From the NCBI GenBank assembly GCA_011634665.1, contig WAEK01000008.1:985501-1049500 (forward strand): a stretch of DNA of 64,000 nt. The letters run 5' to 3'. This document shows positions 1 to 15,924 of this stretch, piece after piece. The translations under genes and the position numbers were made by a program. Source of the stretch: Mortierella sp. BCC40632. Lineage: Eukaryota > Mortierellomycota > Mortierellomycetes > Mortierellales > Mortierellaceae. The notes under the pieces are model-generated. The model was not told where the DNA came from and did no database searches. It saw only the letters and a program-made list of their open reading frames with translations. Numbering within the stretch: position 1 is the stretch's first letter; each line of letters opens with the position of its first letter.

Positions 1-3000
1 CCAGGCTTGTGATTTCAACCTTTTCCAGTCTCGAACAAGATCCAAGCGTCTCGATACTCCTTCGTAGTGCAGACCATTCCTTAGGACTCAGCAGATTGTG
101 GTCAATGTTCAGGCTCATCAGTGCCCATCCGTATTCTTCAAATAATGTCCCGAGCGCCATTGGGTCCACCCACTTCAAATGGCCAAGCTCAAAAATGACT
201 GCTTGTGCGTCGTACAGATTTGGAAAAGTGAGCTTGTTCGTAACGTAGTTCAATTCCAAGAAACGCAAGGGATCCGCCTTCATCCGACCAGAAGCTGTGT
301 CTCGGACAAGTTCGTATGTATCCTTGAACTGCCGGAACGTACTTGCGATCCGCAGCTCTGATAGATGTCGATTGTGCTGGATTAGCCCCTTCAAAAGCGC
401 CCTCTCCTTATCGAGATCGAACCGTGCCGCAATAGTAAACTTTCGTAACGTAAACCGGTACTTGAGCATTTGAGCTGTCTCGAAGGAACTAGCGCTCAGC
501 TCCATTCCATTTACATTGCCATCCTGGTAATCGAGATCGACATGATCCAGAGGACCTGCGTTCAGCTTTAGCCGTTTGAATTGGTGTCGTTGGCGCGAAT
601 CTAGTCCGTCGATTGCATGTTGTACCACCAAAAACCCGTCGCCCACTGCGGTACATCCCATCCTAAATTCCATTAACCGAGGACAGTTCTTGATCAGTGC
701 ATCCACTCTCGCTGTCTCAATTTTAAAATCAAATTGGTCCTGCAAATGAAGCATCCGAAGATGGCTAGGGCGTGACGAGACCCCGATCCGTTTGAAAAAT
801 CCCTCCATTGGGCCCAGCGTGAATGAACAAAGCCGGGAGTTAGCCATGAGTTGGAAGATAGGATCAATCCGTTTGGCCTTGATAATCGGATCCTGTGCTG
901 GTCCTGATTTCGAGCTCTGTAGCTCAACCGCAACGATACAGGAACTACTATCGATTGCCATCCGAAGATCCTTAAAGTCTTCTTGAGTTGTTGGCCAGTA
1001 GAGGTTGATGGACAACTCCTGGATGAAGGGTGCGCCGTCCAAATGAAAGTATTGGTAAAACAACTTGGCCATACTGCTGGTTGAAAACATAATGTCGAGC
1101 TTGCCCATTCTTTCGTTGAACACACCCCTATTCGCCTCGACAAATTGTCGGAATGCGTTCGGGGCTACTGGTCGAGAGACAAAGGCGTAGTGACCCGAGC
1201 ACACCCACTTAACGAAGCCTTCTGGTGTGATGATCCGGTAGAGACCGCCTGGTGTCGAGGATGGGTTCGCGGCACTAATAGTCTTGTCCTTGAGGTATCG
1301 TTTGACATTTTCAAATTCACGCATGCGGATAATAGGCGATCGGTATGTTGCCATGGCTGCCCCTCCATCCGCAGAGGATCTCAGCAACCGTTGTAGATAA
1401 TCAATTGAACGGAAGACAGCCACCTCAATTCCCTCAGACATCGCAGGCGTAGTGATAACATCCTCCTCGATTCCCAGGTTCTCGAGTACAGGAACCTCAT
1501 ACCCAGACATACGAATACTATGCCGGAACATTTGCAGAAGCGTCAATGCATGCTCACCAAACTTTCGTAGAAACTCGTATGGCCGATCTATATCATATCC
1601 TGGATGTTGAGCAAGGTGAAGCCGGTGCTCCATCCGTACTTTTGCGTTGCCTGGTTGTTGTCCATGTGTATGTGAACCACATTCGCACAGATAAAAAAGT
1701 CGGAACTTGTTTTCGTATAGGTCTTCGGGGTCCCAGTCTGTCGGGTCTTTGGGCAAGACAATGAAGAGCCGAGGAGCGGTATATTCGTGCATCTCGTAAT
1801 TTTTGGACAAAATCTGGTAGAGTCTGTTTTCCAAATCACGCCGTTGTTCCCGAGTAAGGTCCTCAGTATCAAAGATACGGCGACGCATCTGGGCTGTGAG
1901 AGGTCGTGGCTGATGTCTATGTTTAGAGGCAATGCTGGAAAGTGAGCTAACGGTCGAGATGGACATGCTCGTCGATACCGTGGATGACGCCCAGGAAATG
2001 GTTGAGTCTCTGTTATCGGCCGGGTGTTTGGCAACAAGTGGAGCCGTTGAAGTGAGAGGTGGTTGGAACTGGTGTGCAGAAGGTGAGAATTGGTGCACAG
2101 GAGATGAGAATTGGTGCACGGGAGATGAGAACTGGTGCACCGGGGGTGGAGGCTGGTGGACTGGAGGTGGAGGTGGAGGTGGAGGTTGGTGGACCGGAGG
2201 TGAAGGTTGGTGGACTGGAGATGGGGACCGATGGACTATAGGCGGGGACTGGAGGACTGGTGGTGGGGGCTGGTGGACTGGGGGCGGTGGCTGGTGAGCT
2301 GGAGACGGAGACTGGTGAACAGGAGTTGGAGAGTAGTTGACTGGAGGTGAGGGTTGGTGGACTAAGGGCGGCGAGGCGGAAACGGCAGCAGCGCCAGCCT
2401 TGAGAGGAAGGTGAGTAGACATGTACGAAGGTACTCGAGTCGGAGGGGAAAGCGTTAGATTGGCAAGAGCAGACTCGGTGAGACTGGTGAGCTGGGAGGG
2501 CGGGACCTGAGAGTACTCTGATGATGCCTGGCTACTACTGTCTACGGTCCAGAACTCCTGGGATGCAGTGCTCTCCGGAATGCCCATAAACTCTGCCGTA
2601 GCGACGCTAAGAGGACTCGAGACAATAGAGGAGCGGGCCGAAGGCGAGAGGGCATTAGGGTCCTGTTCTACGACGTCGAGGATCATGCCCGGGTAGAATG
2701 GGATTCTCAGGGGCAGCACTCTATTTTAGGGAGAACGGGAGAATGAACAGAACATGTGAGGCAGAGCCGTCAATTTAGTATTTTAATCAAGCAAGAGGAT
2801 CAACAGAACATGTACTGCAGGCAATGAACGAGATCGAGGATGCACCAGGAAACGTCATTGTCAACCATCAGGATGCAGCCGAGATGTTATTGAGATGTGA
2901 TCGACATGCGATCGACCTGTACTCGGTGGTCGTGTGGACTGGCTGGCCCTAGCGTGAGCGAGGCCCACGTTTTACCCAGTCCCAGATGGCTGGGACTGGG

Positions 3001-3262
3001 GAATGCGGGTCGGGCGGGACAAGAGCAAGGAGATGAGTGGGTGGGTGTCAGTTGAGTGCTATTACCGATTACCCTCCTGGTCAACCATGAAGCTGACGGC
3101 ACGCTTGCCATTTTGGAAGCGGATGACCCGCGGGAAGACATCCTGGACATCTGTAAAGAGGACAAAAGCACGGTTGCCTGTGACCCCAGTGCCGGGCAGG
3201 ACGCGCACCTCAACTACGGCATCGCCGGACCTGAAGGCCTGCCAGCAATCATCCGCGGTCAT
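1..3262 (-). CDS. Large lineage-specific family protein, copy A (3' end outside window)
   Basis: Two exons are visible: 3262-3066 (197 nt) and 2720 down to position 1, where the frame is still open, so the stop lies outside the window. The phase-2 intron 3065-2721 (345 nt) starts GTAATAG and ends TAG. At least 972 residues are present. Exon 1 carries the motif VLFTDVQDVFPRV, and exon 2 opens with PLRIPFYPGMILDVV, both shared with copies B and C. Next comes a proline-rich tract of PPVHQP/SPVHQ units (about 2050-2420). Then follow the block RLFIVLPKD, the motif YLCECGSHTHG with HLAQHPGYDIDRP, the block LYRIITPEGFVKWVC, and a leucine-rich C-terminal half that looks like RNI/LRR repeats. I recognise this as a family expanded in Mortierella-type fungi but know no assigned function. 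LRR-type partner binding is an inference. Confidence 0.8.
2050..2420 (-). repeat. Proline-rich PPVHQP coding repeat in copy A
   Basis: On the minus strand this stretch encodes imperfect units of the type (S/P)PPVHQ(P/S/F), about 15 in a row, with a run of consecutive prolines in the middle. The plus strand appears as degenerate GGTGGA/GGTTGGTGGACTGGA repeats. Copies B and C have ordinary serine/proline-rich linkers at this place instead. It is probably a flexible linker, and its length is likely to vary between strains. Confidence 0.8.
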
Positions 3263-4605
3263 GCGTGTGTGTGTGTGTGCGCGATGTTTCGTTGGGCGAG
3301 TAGGATGCGATGGTGGCGTTTGGTTCAGGAGACAGAGGTTCAGGAAAGAGCGACGAGAGGGTGTAGATGCTGCTGCGATGAATGCAACAACGGGGCAATG
3401 ATGACGAGCTAAGGAAGGGGCAGGAGGCCGACGAATACGTTGTAGGGATGGGATAGAGGTAAGTGAGAAGGCTTGAAGAGGAAAAGAGGAGAGGAGGAGA
3501 GGAGGAGAGGAAGAGAGGAAGAGGAGGAGTAGGAGGAGTCGGGGATTTTCGAGGGAGTAGAGAGGAAGGAGAGAGGACGAGAGAGATTGGGAGAAATTGA
3601 ATTGCGATGCCTAAGCCATATGTGCCCTGTCTGGTTACCCCCCCCCCCATACTGCTGGCGGTGCTCTCTCGCTCTCTCTCTCGCTCTTTCCACTTCTCCC
3701 CATCCACTTCATTCCACTCTTCTCCACTATACTCCACTCCGCTGGTCACAATGGCCCCAGGTCCCATCACTGCATGGCGCCTACCTATCTACGCCCTTCA
3801 TTCTCTCAGTCTGTCAGATTAAACATCCACCACAATCCAGCCTTACGCCAGGGCCATGGTCAAGGTGAAGGCCTGGGTGGTGACCAAAGCTCAAGGAGTC
3901 GCTACACAGAAAATAAAAAGAAATAAAGCGCCGCTCCTGCCACAGCCTAATCACCACCGCACGGTGGATGTGTGTTGTCAGGCGAGGAAGAACTGAGATG
4001 GGAGAAAGACCACTAACTCGGCCAATTATGATATGCAGCATTGTACTTGAATTAACTGTGCTTAGCACCCATCTCCGTGAGCCCCTCTCTAAGGTATCTT
4101 CTTTCACTGGCCCACTTTCCCCGAGGCTTTGGTGGTGCGTCTTAATTCAGAATCCTTCGAGAAGTTAGGTCTTCTATGGAGTTTGCTTATCAATCCCAAA
4201 GAGTGATCTCGAGAGCCATGATGATGGCGATCTTGAGGAAGTAGTATCCTCATCAGCCGTGCTTATTGCTGTGCCACGGGCCAATGGTACACAGCTCAAG
4301 CCCTGTTGAACCAGGAGATGAAAAGAGCACAATTTGCTGCAGGAATGTGAGGGATGTCTGTGCAGAGATATGATAGAGCCACTTGGGGCCAAGTCGACCT
4401 TGCTGCTCCTGAAGAACCCAGACTTTCGGCACAGTTGTAATAAAGTCACGTTTTTGTCTTGATCCCACGTCACGTTAAAAGTGGTCTCTTTGAAGAGAAG
4501 GTAGGCAAGGCACACTTGATCTTACCCCACGCATCCAAGGAAATCATCAGAAGCTGGCTCATCCATCATAGAAACGATATCTGGAAAGTCGGGAATAATA
4601 TCACA
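3263..4605. other. Divergent intergenic region between copy A and SRP19
   Basis: No supportable gene was seen. The part at 3476-3600 is almost pure purine on the plus strand, with a CT-rich patch at 3655-3735. For the minus-strand gene A the purine stretch is a pyrimidine-rich leader upstream of its start codon. A (GT)n stretch lies at 3264-3280 and a nine-C run near 3640. Open frames here read through low-complexity sequence and have no recognisable product. Confidence 0.6.
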
Positions 4606-5896
4606 ATGTCAAAAAACTCAAGCTTACATCAGCTCCGCAAGGAGAAAAAGGATTCGTTTTTCCTAGACTCTGATGATGAGAAAGATCAGGAGACATATGA
4701 TGATGACGAGCTCGATGTGGATAATATGGACTTTCCATTGCCAACAGATGACCCAGCCGATGACCATGGAATCTCGAGCTCTGCTCCTCTGACTCCCGAT
4801 CAGCTAGCCCAGATCCAGGCCTTGATGGGTACAGGAGCAGTTGGTAGCAGGAGCGGCACTAACGAGGCTGGAGTCCGTTATGTCTCGGGAGACGAAGCCA
4901 ACCTGTTCAAGAGGTTTGTATTTTCTTCCAGTTTTGGAATCGAAATCATTGCAGAACTGGGCTCGACGATCAGTATAGAGGAGTAAAGCGTCAAGATTCG
5001 AGCTAGCTATTATCTTTCAACAATTGACACACCTTTCTTTGTTTTTTGTTTTTATTTGATCTAACCTGAAAACGACATTAGCTGGACGTGCATTTATCCT
5101 TGCTATATCGATGGAACCAAGACAGCCCCAGAGGGACGCAGGATCCCCAAACACTTGGCCTGCACAAAGCAACCCTGGGCAAAGGACATCGTCGAGGCTT
5201 TGAAAGAAATGAGACTTTCACAAGCATTTGAGGTAATGAACTAATGAACTCTCATATTTTCGAGAGAACCGATTCATTTATCTAGCAACTACAGGGATTT
5301 TGTGCAGAAAAGAAAGAGGCCAAAAGGGAGCTCATGCATCGTTTATCATTCCTCATGGTAATATAGCCTGGAAAGACCCATCCTAGAGATTGGGAGAATC
5401 GTGGACGCGTCAGAGTACTCTTTAAGGAGAATGGGCGGTTCTGTCATCCTACTATTCACACAAGTAAGTGTGATCGCTGCCCAATCCCAACGCTGGCTAC
5501 CATCATGCTACGAAGGGTTGTCAATCTTTTAGGGTGCACTGTTCATTTTAATTGCGTTCCTGCTTCTGACCACGTATCGAATATGTACTTTGATCTATAG
5601 AACGTGAGCTTTTGGTCAAGTTGGCAGAATCAATCAACCGGATGCACGCGAAGGAGGCAGCTGAAGGAAAGGAACGCCCTGAATATTCACCACTCTCGCC
5701 ATTGACACCACTCGCCATTGTTGCTCCTGGAATGGCAAATGCCAATCCTCTAGCAGGATTCCTGGGCGATACCAATGAAACAGAAGCCTCATCATCAACA
5801 GCTGCAGCTTCCAGTAATGACACCCAGCCATCAACAGAGTCGAAACGGCAAAAGAAGTTGGCCAAGAGGCCCAAGAGAGTAATGATCCGCGGATGA
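4606..5896 (+). CDS. SEC65: Signal recognition particle subunit SRP19/Sec65
   Basis: SRP19 binds the SRP RNA and allows SRP54 to assemble, so the particle can target nascent secretory proteins to the ER. Exons 4606-4913, 5082-5232, 5367-5463 and 5601-5896 give 283 residues. The conserved core begins WTCIYPCYIDGTKTAPEGRR. Across the second splice it continues FE|PGKTHPRDWENRGRVRVLF, the expected RNA-binding block. The acidic N-terminal extension (about 100 residues) and lysine-rich tail (KRQKKLAKRPKR) are usual for fungal Sec65 and explain the greater length than the roughly 144-residue animal protein. All splice sites are GT-AG; the first donor (gtttgt) is weak. The start at 4606 (MSKNSSLH) is chosen because it begins the lysine/acidic extension; the frame is open 147 nt further upstream. 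Convergent with the ECD gene, with 196 bp between stops. Confidence 0.9.
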
Positions 5897-6092
5897 GGCT
5901 GCCAATTCACAAATGTCGATAACCAGTGACGATGAGACTTGCGGAACCAGAAAAAAAAAAAAAACTACCTAATATGCCGTTAGCATCTCGTACCACTGAA
6001 TCAAGGCGACACAGCCTTCAAAGCGCTTATTTTATGCTCTGCACTTTTGCCCCTGTGATCTTATACTCTAAAATTATGAAATGTGGGCGTTT

Positions 6093-9556
<3,464 letters not shown>

Positions 9557-10735
9557 GTGCGAGCAATTGCGTGGAGTGGATCGATTGATCAATGATTCAT
9601 GCAAACGAAAGTCAAACAAAGCCTCTTTTGCATTTTGGTGGCACTGGCCTCAAATAAAGTTCGTTTGAGCTTCGACATTCCTTGGCTCAGGCAAGGAGTG
9701 TCGATGAACGCTCCGGCCCTCACATGAGGCTCTAATTGGAATGAGTTTCGGCACTTTTGACTAAGATAGAGCTGACCAGAGCGATCATAGACTCTACTCT
9801 TAACCCTTGGATACCTCTAATCCTTGGGACAGCGTGTTTCCAAGAGTTCATATAGGTAACCAATCAAGAGGGCACTTCGGGTCTCCCTAAATTGACCGGG
9901 ACCTGTAGCCAAGACCAGCTACTTAACTGGTCTCTCATTGATTGTGATACTTTTAGCTGATTGACACGCTAGGATGCTCAAAAGTCTTCTGATAAGCGAA
10001 GCATGCTACTATAAGACCTGACAAGACTTCCTCCACCTCTAAATATCTCAACAGTTTCTGAATTGTAATTCATTCCAGCCACAGTGTGGTGCCTGAAAGA
10101 GGCTTTTTAGCCTGGAGCTAGCATCTTCTAAGGTATTTTAAGCGATCGGACTATATATCTTCAGTTCAAAGTGCCTTAATCCCTTGGGACTATTCCAAGA
10201 TCTCGAGGGGGAACACAAATAAGCCGCGAAAGAACTCGAAAAATATGCCATTGGATGCCAAGAGTCGAGATGAGAAAGGAGGGTCTACGATCTCAACAGG
10301 AGCCGACCTCAGGTGTCTAAGGTAGCAATCATTCAAGGACATTTTAAACTTAGCAATACTTACACATCATAAGAAAAAGAGTTAACACTTGGCAAGGATA
10401 AAATGGAAAATTCTATCAAGTATCATTTACAGTACCCCATTTGCCTAAGCACCTTACACTTAGTTTTGGCTTCAAAAAGCCTCGAGTGAATTGAAAAAGA
10501 CAGTGGGATAATGACGCTGTGCTCTGTGTATACAATGACGTTGAGAACATTCGATGCTCTCGCGTAAGTGGGACGAAAGAGAGGAAAGGGAGGGGGAGGA
10601 CCCAAGTAAAGAACTGTAAAAAGGCTGTACCCAATGAATTCTTTTTTCGCCGACTGCGCCATTGCTCCGCCCTCTTCGCCCTCCCAGAAATGGACACTGC
10701 ATTGACAAATCAGGGACGCTCTATCCCTGTCGAGT
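9557..10735. other. Divergent intergenic region, ECD to coiled-coil gene
   Basis: No gene supported. Sequence of mixed composition with many short A/T-rich patches. Small open frames on the minus strand at 10416-10794 overlap the promoter of the downstream gene and show no recognisable domain. Confidence 0.5.
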
Positions 10736-10737
10736 AA

Positions 10738-10770
10738 CCAATGCTGGCCGAATGCTAAGAGGTATAAAAG
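10738..10770 (+). promoter_or_regulatory. CCAAT box and TATA box of the small coiled-coil gene
   Basis: CCAAT lies at 10738-10742 and TATAAAAG at 10763-10770. They are followed by a C/T-rich leader of about 100 nt reaching the ATG at 10877. The spacing (TATA 114 nt before the ATG) is typical of a strongly expressed fungal RNA polymerase II gene. Confidence 0.7.
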
Positions 10771-10876
10771 CAAGGCACATCCCCACATCTTCACTAAATT
10801 GTCATCTCAGCCCCTTACGCTATCACGCCTCTCTTCTTCCTCTTAACTTGCCCACTTTCCCACTCCAATCACGCAA

Positions 10877-11203
10877 ATGGATCAACTTCAACAACGATTC
10901 ACAAGCCTCACCAACGAACAGTATGAGTTAGCCCAACAATATCAGATAAAGCAGCTCGAGCTGGCGCAATTGCAGCGTGAGTGGAACCAGCTTCAAAACG
11001 ATATTCGACAATGTCGAAACCAAGTCGTCCTGCAACACAAATATGCGCGAAAAGCCGACGTCGAAACCGAAGTGACCAAGGTCCGCAACAAGATGGGACA
11101 ATTTCAACTCCGTCGATCACAGATCGACCAGCAACTGAGGACTATTAATGGCATTAGAGCAGGACAACTGCCATGGAGCGCCCTTTATACGATTCCTCAT
11201 TAG
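10877..11203 (+). CDS. Small coiled-coil protein, function unknown
   Basis: A single-exon frame of 108 residues. Nearly the whole chain is charged/glutamine-rich helix with heptad-like leucine/isoleucine spacing (about residues 5-95), ending in a short non-helical tail, LPWSALYTIPH. No signal peptide or membrane segment. I do not recognise a family. Support for a real gene comes from the upstream CCAAT/TATA pair, the pyrimidine-rich leader, an A at -3 of the start codon and the coherent amphipathic composition. It could be a dimerising adaptor, but that is a guess. Confidence 0.65.
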   Translation: MDQLQQRFTSLTNEQYELAQQYQIKQLELAQLQREWNQLQNDIRQCRNQVVLQHKYARKADVETEVTKVRNKMGQFQLRRSQIDQQLRTINGIRAGQLPWSALYTIPH

Positions 11204-11888
11204 CCAACGCCATACCACCTTTAAGTCCATTGGAACCTCCCAAGCAGTCCACAACCAAATACACACACTCACGCCTCTGATACCCAATAAAACCCGAGCG
11301 TTCTTGCCTAAGCACCCTTCTTCATACTTTTGCAGACAACAGACATTCTTTCCCCACATACAAGAACCGGAAGTTTGTGTTAATTGCATTGTTCGTCCAA
11401 GCTCGTTTTGGACTCTTATTCGTCATGTTCAGCTCAAGCCCCTGCCATTTCCCGAGCATAGTCTGGGCTTGGCCCACTTTCATTGACAAACAGACTGCTT
11501 TTTCACTCGCATGCACATGGACCAATGGTGCATTCGACCTGGAAGGGGGGAGGTTAAAAATATTCACCAATGCTGTGCTCACCCTTTAATCCTTCACACT
11601 CTTCTATGAGCTTGAGAGGTTAGGATCGCCAACACTTTATTCCCATCATTGAGTGTCCAGAGTCATATGAGGTATGGAAGCCAGCAAGGATCCAGCCCCC
11701 TTGGATGATGCGGAGACTTACTCTGCCAGTGCAAGGAGGAGGAGAAGGAGGAGAAGGGCTCATTCTCGGGCGATTATGAGATAACACCGACATTAGCCAC
11801 TTGACCTGTGAGTGAAAGAGTGTGATGCTGTGGTGTAACGGTAGCAAACCCTGGGTTCTCGCTCCGACACACACAAGTTTGTTTGCTT
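11204..11888. other. Intergenic region after the coiled-coil gene
   Basis: No gene supported. A tRNA-like fragment sits at 11828-11866 (see findings); otherwise there is nothing recognisable before the large CT microsatellite. Confidence 0.5.
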
Positions 11889-12127
<239 letters not shown>

Positions 12128-12262
12128 TTCCTTTTCTCTGCTTTAAATCCCAGCATGGCCACCCTCGGGAAAAAGAACTCCTCATTGCAGCTTCAATCAA
12201 AGGCCATGCCATCTCTCTCTCAACCGCCATCATCGTCTTCATTCTTAAAGCAGCCTCTTGCT

Positions 12263-15200
12263 ATGGCAAATGGTCAGAGGTTTCAATGTTCATGCGAAGG
12301 GGCATCCAGAAAATTCGCTACACTCCGAACGTTTCCTGACAAAGATCTCAATGCCAACATCGTTTTGTGGGAGAGTATCCAAGAAGCCTTTCCGGGTGTA
12401 CGATGTGTATTCAAGGGCGACATGATGGTCGATCCCGAGCGCGGCCCAGATTTCCAAATGTAAGTGTCATGAATGAGCTACAGAGCATGGCAAGAGCTGG
12501 ATGGAGAGCTGACAACGAAATGAACGGAGCGTCAGAACTAATCTCTTTCAAAAAATTTATAGTCTCTCTCCCAAGAGGATACGTGCTTTTCCCGATGTGA
12601 TTCTTGATGTGTTCTTAGAAATATCGGTACAGGCTCCCCCACCATACAGTCAGCCTGACGAAGCCGGCAGCAGCCCATCCCCTGAGAATCCGGCTAGCCA
12701 AAGAGTTGCCACTCCTGAAGCGAACCAGGACTTGACAGAGCAAGAAATCAGGACAGTTGATTGGGATAGTGCTACTACAGTGTTTGATGAGATGGACATC
12801 AACTCTACCACGCCTCACAATAGTATGGAAGCTGAAGAGCATTTTTATCAAATTTACCACGATCTTGCCCTCAACTACGTCCAAGCACTCCTTTCAGGAC
12901 AGGTGGAGCTTGCCAGGAAAACTCGAGAAAAGATGCATGAACCTCTAGACGAACTCGAGTCGGGTTCTGAAGTGAGTTCGAGTTTGCGGAGCAAACTTGA
13001 GGATATGCGTCATCGGATACATAGCATCGAGAAAGAGCTGACGGCTCCCGCACCATGCTTGAAGGCTTTCTTGACCCAAACAGAAAGCGCGCTGGATTCA
13101 CCTACTCCTCGGCTCTTTATCATCCTGCCTGCCACGTCCTATGATCTCGATTTTGACCCCTCCATTGTTCCAATACGCTTACACTTTCTTTGCGAGAGTG
13201 GTCTCCATGTTGCGACCGCTGATAATACAGAACCGACAACTCATATGATTCATGCTGTTGGTCATGCTGGATACTATATCTCAGAGTCGACCAACTTTCT
13301 CGAAGAGTATGGCTCTTATGTCATGGCAATTCTTCAAATGGTCATGCTCGGAGCAACAGCAAAAGGGATCACCATCCCTCCTTTGGATATTCCCGATATT
13401 GCCGATCATCTAGGGGCGACTGAGGATGGCATTGAGTACCTCCGCGATAATCTTGGTACAATGCTCGAACACGCCATCACTGCTCTTCGAGATCGACTGC
13501 CAATTCAGGATCACAGCTCTTTTACTCAAGTGGCGGTGGATTTTAATCGACTAGAGGCTCATCTAGGTCCTGGTACTCCTAGAGGATTTCATGGAGGACT
13601 TTTCCGGACTGTTTCTGAGGATGGAATCGTCAAGTGGGTATGCCGTAGTCATCTTCAAGAAAGATTTGCGGAATCTGTTCGACAGCAGCTTCTGGATATT
13701 TTGCAGCATAACATGGGAACCATGGATGAGCATTTTGGTCGAGTCACCATCCGACTATCAACAAGACAGGCAGCCCGACAGTTTTATCGAATCATGAAAA
13801 AGATCAAGACTATTGTCGAGCTCGATCTAGCGCTCGATTGGGATTTATCAGAGGACGACCTTCAAGATCTTGAAAGTTTACTCGAAACATGCTTCATTCC
13901 GATCTTACGACTAGACGGTCTATTGTACGACCTGGAGGATTCAGTTTACGTCTCTGTGACAGATGTGATAGCAAAAAGCCAAACCTATTCACTCACTCTT
14001 TTCGACTGTGGCGATTGGTTGGATCAATCTTCTCTTCCAGCTGGACCAAAGATCTCCTCTCTTAGATCTATCACTCTATTGGAATGTGGTTACCCTGGGA
14101 TGGAGATGTTTGAGGCTTTCTTCACTACTTGTCCTAACCTTACGAAACTGACGGTGGAAAGCGATCTCGAGTCCAAGCTCCAGTCAATAGACCTTTCAAT
14201 CGTGCTGTCAGAATCTTCTCGGAATGAATCCAGTCCAGAGTATGAGCTTCAGCTTCGCAAGATTGGCGCACCGAGAAAGGACGAGACCCTATCCTTACTG
14301 AGATCCATTCATTGGCGACAACTTGTCAAGGTAACCCTTGCTTGCTCCATCTTGACACAACAGAACTTGACTGCTATTCTCAGGAACAACCCCCAGCTCC
14401 GATCCATCACTATCGACTACTCCTCATCTCCTCGACTACTTGACTTTATTGGCATTTCAGCAGTTTTGAAGGGTATGGACAACTCTCTTGGATCAGTAAC
14501 TTTGAAATCGTCCAGCAATTCTGGCGGATTTCAGGCCGAATTTAACCAAGGAAGGATTACAAAAATGTCATTGATCGAAGGAAGCTTTGGGACACCCTCC
14601 AAACCTAGTTTACTAGATACCACCAACGTCATTGTCATCTCCCGAAAAGATACCTGGCCCTGGAGGGACAGTTATGGTTTGATTAATGTAGGGGAGTGGA
14701 ACGGCGAACGCTACTCAGTCTTGCGAGCTTTCTTGCTCATGTGTCCTTTCTCGCCACAGTTTGAAATCACTTGTATGGACCTCCACGACAAATACACGTA
14801 TGCAGCTGCCCAAGGCATCATTGGTGTTTGCGCTAGTTCCCTCTCCGTGTTGAACATCACAGGCATCAAACCCTATCATTGGTTATTGGAGGGGAACTCG
14901 ACCACTCTGGGAGCTCAGGACTTTCCTATGGTCACCAAATTTTTGCTTGGGAATGCCAACTTTGCAAAATCCTCCAAAGAGAACACACTTGTTGACAAGA
15001 TCGTGTCTACAGCGTCGATGTTAAGCAAATCCAAGAGACTTGAATTGCTCGAATTGGGATCATTACAGCTTTCACAATTTGGATGGAAACGACTGTGGAA
15101 GACACTAGACTATTCTAACCTCCGGTGTCTGAAACTGACTCATAAGGACTGGATGAGCTCTGGATTGAGTTTGGAGTTGATTTGCGACTATGTTCCTAAG

Positions 15201-15329
15201 GAGGACCCCGAGTTTACACTTTCGATCCCTGGACTACGAAAGTCAGTATCACGGGGCGAGTTTCCACAGAGTTCAAGTCACCGCTTAGAGGAAGCCTTTA
15301 GATCTGGCAAGACCCATCTTGAGCTCTGA
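12263..15329 (+). CDS. Large lineage-specific family protein, copy B (complete)
   Basis: Exons 12263-12459 (197 nt) and 12563-15329; the 103-nt phase-2 intron is GTAAGT...TTATAG; the product is 987 residues. Exon 1 has the motif IVLWESIQEAFPGV; across the splice the chain reads ILSPKRIRAFPDVILDVFLE. Then come a serine/proline linker, a helical block (about residues 140-210), RLFIILPATSYDLDFDP, LHFLCESGLHV with HAVGHAGYYI, GGLFRTVSEDGIVKWVC, and a leucine-rich RNI/LRR-like half (about 480-980) with repeats of the kind LRSITLLECGYPG. The same order occurs in copies A and C. The start at 12263 (MANGQRF) matches copy C's MTNGQQF and gives the same exon length; an in-frame ATG at 12155 would add 36 residues. 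Function unknown. No catalytic motif was seen, so a binding or scaffold role is likely. Confidence 0.85.
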
Positions 15330-15924
15330 CAAACAACATAAACCACCGGTACCATGTGCATCATCTCTGTTCGCAGGCGAATAGTATCCCCCCACCCAAC
15401 ATCTCTTCAATAAATAGAGCCAGCAGCAAAGCGCGGATGGTCCGAGTCAGTAGGCCTAAATCCACAAAATATCGAAAAAAAAAAAAAAAGATTTAACCTT
15501 GCCATCAATTTCTCTGGCATAATGTTTTCATTGAGGTTGTAAACCTTAACCACATAAATTCTGCATCTTCGGTGTCGTTTCCGGCATTGAGGCACTTGGA
15601 GTGAAAGCCTACCTAAACACTGACACTCCAATAGTATTGGGTAGAAATTTTCTTTAGTGTCTCCTAGCTTGCTAGGATGGTCCTGTATTCTGTACTTTAG
15701 TCATGATCCAAGCTCCCAAGGCTGGAAAGCCTCTTATTCTTCAAATGCTCTCCAGCTGATGCTGCAGAAGACAAAGACCATACCAGGCAGTCCCTGATCT
15801 CTCGCTAATATAGTGAGAGTTAATGGAATAAGAAAGAGATCCAGACAGTGGCGTTGACTTTTGAAAAAAGCGTACGTCGTATTTCATCCATGTTGTTCCC
15901 ATAATTCAAAAAGGTCGAGCTCTG
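15330..15924. other. Intergenic region after copy B
   Basis: Nothing supportable was seen. It holds a short A-run at 15475-15490 and a minus-strand frame at 15407-15631 that has no recognisable features. Confidence 0.5.

Noticed and set aside
1932..2297. Plus-strand Gly/Trp-rich frame with repeated GGGWWTG units
   Set aside because: It is the antisense shadow of the proline-rich repeat of copy A, whose minus-strand frame is continuous with family motifs on both sides.
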